From NCBI GenBank assembly GCA_009663005.1, contig VIGQ01002104.1, forward strand, positions 1 through 25,905: DNA of 25,905 nucleotides. Direction: 5' to 3'. Positions 22,283 through 25,905 of the stretch are shown here, piece after piece (the first letter of the stretch is position 1; each line of letters starts with the position of its first letter). A program made the position numbers and the translations under genes. The DNA comes from Actinidia chinensis (taxonomy: Eukaryota; Streptophyta; Magnoliopsida; Ericales; Actinidiaceae). A model generated the notes under the pieces. The model saw nothing but the letters and a program-made list of their open reading frames with translations, was not told the DNA's origin and made no database searches.

Positions 22283-22621
22283 TGTAGGCTTAAACTTTTT
22301 TTTAGAAATTAACAGTTTCAGCTCTGAATTTTTGATATTTTTTTTACAAACCGTATAAAGTTTTTAATATTATACTTTTGTCCTCTAATTTTTTTTAATT
22401 TACTTTGCCCAAAGTTTAAATATTTAAAAATTGCCTTTGCCCCGTGGTATTTTGTTTTTAATTTAGTGCCCTCTAAATTTAATTAATTAAAATTACACTT
22501 TGTCCCCGAGTTCTTTGAATATAATTTCAATTTAGTCCCAAAGATTTGGGTTGAAACCACATATTTATGCTGTGTTGAAGTTTTGCCCATAAGTTTTTGA
22601 AATTTATATTTTGGTAGCCTT

Positions 22622-22656
<35 letters not shown>

Positions 22657-23183
22657 AACATTATGTTTGGTACCCTGGATTTTTTTTTTAAAATTTAACC
22701 GTTTTGCCCCTAAAGTTATTGAAATTAAATACTTTCCTCCCTGATATTTTTGATTTTTTAATTAGTCCCCCGAGGAATTTTGTTTTAGAAGTTTACAAAT
22801 TTTTCAACAACCCAACCTTTTTTTTTTTTGATATTTGTATTTGCAACCTATCAATTTTTTTTAAAATTACACTTCCGCTCCTTATCTTTCTCTAATTATT
22901 TTTAATTTAAGTTGCCCCATCATTTAATTTTTCAAAATTACCAACCTTGGTGCCCAATATTTTTGAATGTTTTCATTAATCCACCGAGATTCTTTCTACT
23001 TGATATTTTATGCCCGCACTTAAGTTTTGCCTCCAACGTTTTGTAAATTTATATTTTGGTCCCTTAGTTTTAAAAATTATAGTTTGGATCCTATAGTTTT
23101 TGTGATATTTATATTGGCCCCCTAAAGTTATTAAAATTATACTTGGTTCCCACACTCGCAATTTTTTTCAATTTAAGTCGCTC
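22283..23183 (+). repeat. B unit 15
   Basis: B-type marks are CCCCGAGTTCTTTGAATATA near 22503, GAAACCACATATTT near 22552, and a long link near 23060-23175. It has TTTAACCGTTTTGCCCCTAAAG near 22694. A T31 run lies at 22625-22655. Confidence 0.8.
22625..22655 (+). other. T31 run
   Basis: It sits where other B units read CTTGACTTTTTGAAAATTATAG, so T5 has become T31. Both flanks are in register. No poly(A)-tailed retroelement body is attached. Confidence 0.7.
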
Positions 23184-24026
23184 CGTAGTCCTTAACTTTT
23201 TAGAAATTACAGTTTCAACTATGGATTTTTTGATATTATAGTTGCACCGTATAAAGTTTTTAATATTATACTTTGGTCTCCTAATTTTTTTAGTTTACTG
23301 TCCCAAAGTTAAATATTTAAAAATTGCACTTTGCCCCGTCGTATTTTTTTTTTTAATTTAGTGCCCTCAAAATTTTAATTAATTAAAATTTACACTTTGG
23401 TCCCACGATTCTTTTTATAATTTCAATGTGATCCCTCAAGATTGTTTGAACCGAGAATATTTATGCTATGTTGAGTTTTGCCTCATAAGTTTTTTGAAAT
23501 TTAATTTGGTACCTTGACTTTTGGAAAATTTCGTTTTGACGCTGGATTTTTTTAAAATATCCGTTTGCCCCTAAGTTATTGAAATTATAATTTCCTCCTG
23601 ATATTTTTGAATTTTTTTAATTTAGTCCCCCGAAGGATTATGTTTTTAGAAGTTACATTTCAACCCAGCTTTTTGATATTTGTACTTTGCAACCTATAAT
23701 AATTTTTTACAAATTACACTTCGCTCCTTAATCTTTCTAATTATTTTTAATTTAGTTGGCCCTCAGCCTTTAATTTTCGAAAATTACCCTTGGTGGCCCA
23801 TATTTTGAATGTTTTCACATTTATACCCCAAGATTTTCGTTCTACTGATATTTATGCCCGCACTTAGTTTTGCCTCATACGTTTTGTAAATTTATATTTG
23901 GTCCCCTGATTTTTTTAAAATTATAGTTTGGAACCCTATAGTTTTTGATATTTATATTTGCCCCCCTAAAGTTATTAAAATTATACATTTGTCCCTACAC
24001 TTTCTAATTTTTTTAATTTGGTCCCC
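23184..24026 (+). repeat. B unit 16 (second of a BB pair)
   Basis: It follows B unit 15 directly. It has CCCACGATTCTTTTTATAAT near 23402, AAAATATCCGTTTGCCCC near 23554, and a long link near 23895-24020. The trunk is B-like (TTTAGTTTACTGTCCC and CCCCGTCGTA). That differs from the A-like trunks of the repeated B units at 12236 and 18991, so this junction may have arisen at another point. Confidence 0.8.
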
Positions 24027-24774
24027 CGTCGCTTAAACTTTTGAAATTACAGTTTGCAACTCTGGATTTTTTGATATTTATAGTTTGCAACAAACCGTAT
24101 AAAGTTTTTAATATTATACTTTGGTCTCTAATTTTTTTAATTTACTGCGCCCAAAGTTAATATTAAAAATTGCACTTTGCCCCGTGGTATTTGTTTTTTT
24201 TTAATTTAGTGCCCTCAAAATTTTTAATTAAAAATACACTTTGGGTCCTCTCGCTCGGCTCTTCTGAATATTTTTAATTTAGTCATCAAAGATTTTTTTT
24301 ATACCCGAATATTTAAGGGCTAGAGTTGAAGTTTCCCATAAGTTTTTGAATTTATATTTTGTCCCTTGGATTCTTTGAAAATATAATTTGGACCTGGATT
24401 TTTTGAAATTTACCGTTTGTCCACTAATGTTATTAAAATTATAATTTGCTCCCTGATCTTTCTGATTTTTTTAATTTAGTCCCCCGAAAGATTTTATGTT
24501 TTTAGGAGTTACATTTCATCCCCCAAACTTTTTGAATTTAATACTTTGCAACCTATAAATTTTTTAAAAATTACACGTAGTCGGTCCTCAATACTTTCTA
24601 ATTAGTTTTTAATTTAGTTGCCCCACATTTAATTTTTTTCGAACAATATACACCTGGTCCCAATATTTTTGAATGTTTTCATTTATCCATCCACCCAAGT
24701 TTTCTTTCTAACTGGATTTTATGCCCCACTTAAGTGTGCCTCATACGTTTTTTAAATTTTATATGTTGGTCCCC
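24027..24774 (+). repeat. A unit 13
   Basis: This is a clean A copy. It has TCGGCTCTTCTGAATA near 24255, a TTTTTTTTATACCCGAATATTT segment near 24292, GTCCACTAATGTTATTAAAA near 24419, and a short link. Right-domain forms are TTTGTTTTTTTTTAATTT near 24190 and TCGGTCC near 24570. Confidence 0.84.
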
Positions 24775-25650
24775 TTTAGGCTTACGTTTTAGAAATTAAC
24801 AGTTTCAACTCTGAATTTTTGATATTTATAGTTTTTTACAAAAACCGTATAAAGTTTTTTAATATATACTTTGGTCTCTACTTTTTTTAATTTACTGTGC
24901 CCAAGTTTAATATTAAAAATTGCACGTTGCCCCGTGTATTTTTTTTTTTAATTTATGCCCTCAAAATTTAATTAATTAAAATTTACACCTTTGGTCCCCG
25001 ATTCTTTTGAATAATTTCAATTTAGTCCTCCAAGATTTGTCTTGAACCAAAGATTTTATGCTAGTGTTGAAGTTTTTGCCTCTAAGTTTTTTGAAATTTA
25101 TATTTTGGTACCTTGCTTTTTTTGAAAATTATAAGTTTGACCCGGGGATTTTTTAAATTTAACCTTACCGTTTTGCCCCTAAGTTATTGAAATTATATGT
25201 CCTTTCCTCCCTGATATTTTTGAATTTTTTTAATTAGGTCCCCCGAAGGATTTTGTTTTTAGAATTACATTTTCACCCAAGCTTTTTTGATATTTGTTAC
25301 TTTGCAACCTATAAAAAGTTTTTTAAAAATTACACTTCGCTCCTTAATCTTTCTATTATTTTTATTTAGTTTCCCCAGCATTTTAATTTTCAAAATAGCA
25401 CCCCTTGGTGCCCAATAATTTTTTGAATTTTTTCAATTAATCCACCCAGATTTCTTCTACTGATATTTATGCCGCGCACTTAAAGTTTTGCCTCATACGT
25501 TTTTGTAATTTATATTGGGGGGGGTCCCCTGATTTTTTTAAAATTATAGTTTGGATTTCCGATATTTTTTGATATTATATTTGGCCCCCTACAGTTATTA
25601 AAATTATAATTTTTGTCCCTACATCTCTAATGTTTTCAATTTAGTCCCTC
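24775..25650 (+). repeat. B unit 17
   Basis: B-type marks are CCCCGATTCTTTTGAATAAT near 24996, AAGCTTTTTTGATATTTG near 25278, and CGCTCCTTAATC near 25338. The long link includes eight G at 25517-25524. The 12-bp CCG-containing stretch at 25159-25172 holds a short TTAACCTTACCG stutter. Confidence 0.82.
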
Positions 25651-25905
25651 CGTAGGTAACTTTTTAGAAATTAACAGTTTCAACTCTGGATTTTTTGATA
25701 TTTATAGTTTGCCACAAACGTATAAAGTTTTAATAATTATACTTTGGTCTCTAATTTTTTTATTTACTCTTTACTCTGCCCCAAAGTTAATATTTAAAAA
25801 TTGCACTTTGCCCTGTGGTATTTTTTTTTTTAATTTAGTGCCCTCAAAATTAATTAATTAAAATTTACACTTTGGTCCCCGATTCTTTTGAATAATTTCA
25901 ATTTC
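25651..25905 (+). repeat. Partial unit at right edge, B-type so far
   Basis: It has the trunk and the first body box, CCCCGATTCTTTTGAATAAT near 25877, which is the B form. It follows a B unit, so a further BB step is likely. The trunk carries CCCTGTGGTA, as in the B unit at 18991. The window ends before the other B marks and the link. Confidence 0.65.

Larger units (their letters stand above)
1..25905 (+). repeat. Satellite array: alternating A and B units (higher-order repeat about 1.6 kb)
   Basis: The landmark CGTAGGCTTAAC, or a close variant, recurs 32 times between 162 and 25651, always in the same orientation. Spacing falls into two classes, about 715-810 bp (A) and about 830-915 bp (B). 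Between landmarks the same ordered series of C-rich boxes recurs, including TTTCAACTCTGG, CCGTATAAAG, TTTGGTCTCTAA, GCCCAAAG, TTTGCCCCGTGG and GTGCCCTCAAA. The array fills the window with no unrelated insert longer than a few tens of bases, and neither edge is an array end. Every stretch without a gene, meaning the entire window, is this repeat. The kind of locus (centromeric, subtelomeric or interstitial heterochromatin) cannot be told from sequence alone. Confidence 0.96.

Noticed and set aside
22625..22655. Poly(T) as the reversed poly(A) tail of a retroelement insertion
   Set aside because: Both flanks continue the B unit in register, with no inserted body and no target-site duplication.
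12236..23183. A longer super-repeat of about 6.75 kb (units from 12236 against those from 18991)
   Set aside because: Five successive units match in type at near-constant offset. Alternation alone would produce that, and the ATATCC marks disagree between the paired units (13904/20660 and 15531/22283).
1..25905. CRISPR-like periodicity (~31 bp)
   Set aside because: There are no identical direct repeats separated by unique spacers. The short boxes are degenerate and every part recurs again in the larger unit.
1..25905. TATA-like and terminator-like motifs (AT-rich boxes, T runs)
   Set aside because: They occur in every submonomer as a result of base composition. There is no gene for them to serve and no hairpin with a GC stem.

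Overview
The whole window is one tandem satellite array. All 25.9 kb is AT-rich, non-coding repeat DNA, head to tail in a single orientation, and it runs off both ends. I find no protein gene, RNA gene, transposon or CRISPR array. The many short open reading frames are by-products of the repeat.

Three levels of organisation can be read. (1) A degenerate submonomer of about 31 bp has a T-rich/A-rich part followed by a short C-rich box, of the kind TTTGGTCCC or TTTAGTCCCC. (2) Two larger units are built from it: type A (about 715-810 bp, 24 submonomers) and type B (about 830-915 bp, 28 submonomers). They share a conserved 'trunk' (GTAGGCTTAAC to the palindromes) and differ in the body. B also has four extra submonomers before the next trunk. 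(3) A and B mostly alternate, giving a higher-order repeat of about 1.6 kb. I count 31 complete units: 13 A, 17 B and one B-to-A hybrid. A partial unit sits at each end.

Alternation breaks at several places: a hybrid plus B near 4.05-5.64 kb, BB at 11.4-13.1 kb, BBB at 17.2-19.9 kb, BB at 22.3-24.0 kb and BB at the right edge. This is what unequal exchange between A and B would leave. Variant positions also change along the array. Units left of about 8.4 kb carry one set of diagnostic bases, units right of about 9-10 kb another, and A units at 5.6-8.0 kb are intermediate at one site.

The organism is a eukaryote, most likely a flowering plant. The phrases TTTGGTCCC and AATTTAGTCCC resemble, from memory, AT-rich plant tandem repeats and non-coding parts of plant LTR retrotransposons. 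That is inference without a database search. The sequence also looks like uncorrected or poorly polished long-read data: homopolymer lengths vary between copies, single bases are missing, and there are isolated runs of up to 31 identical bases. Single-copy differences should be distrusted. Only variants shared by several units are used as evidence here. Unit boundaries are placed at the CGTAGGCTTAAC landmark and are good to a few bases.
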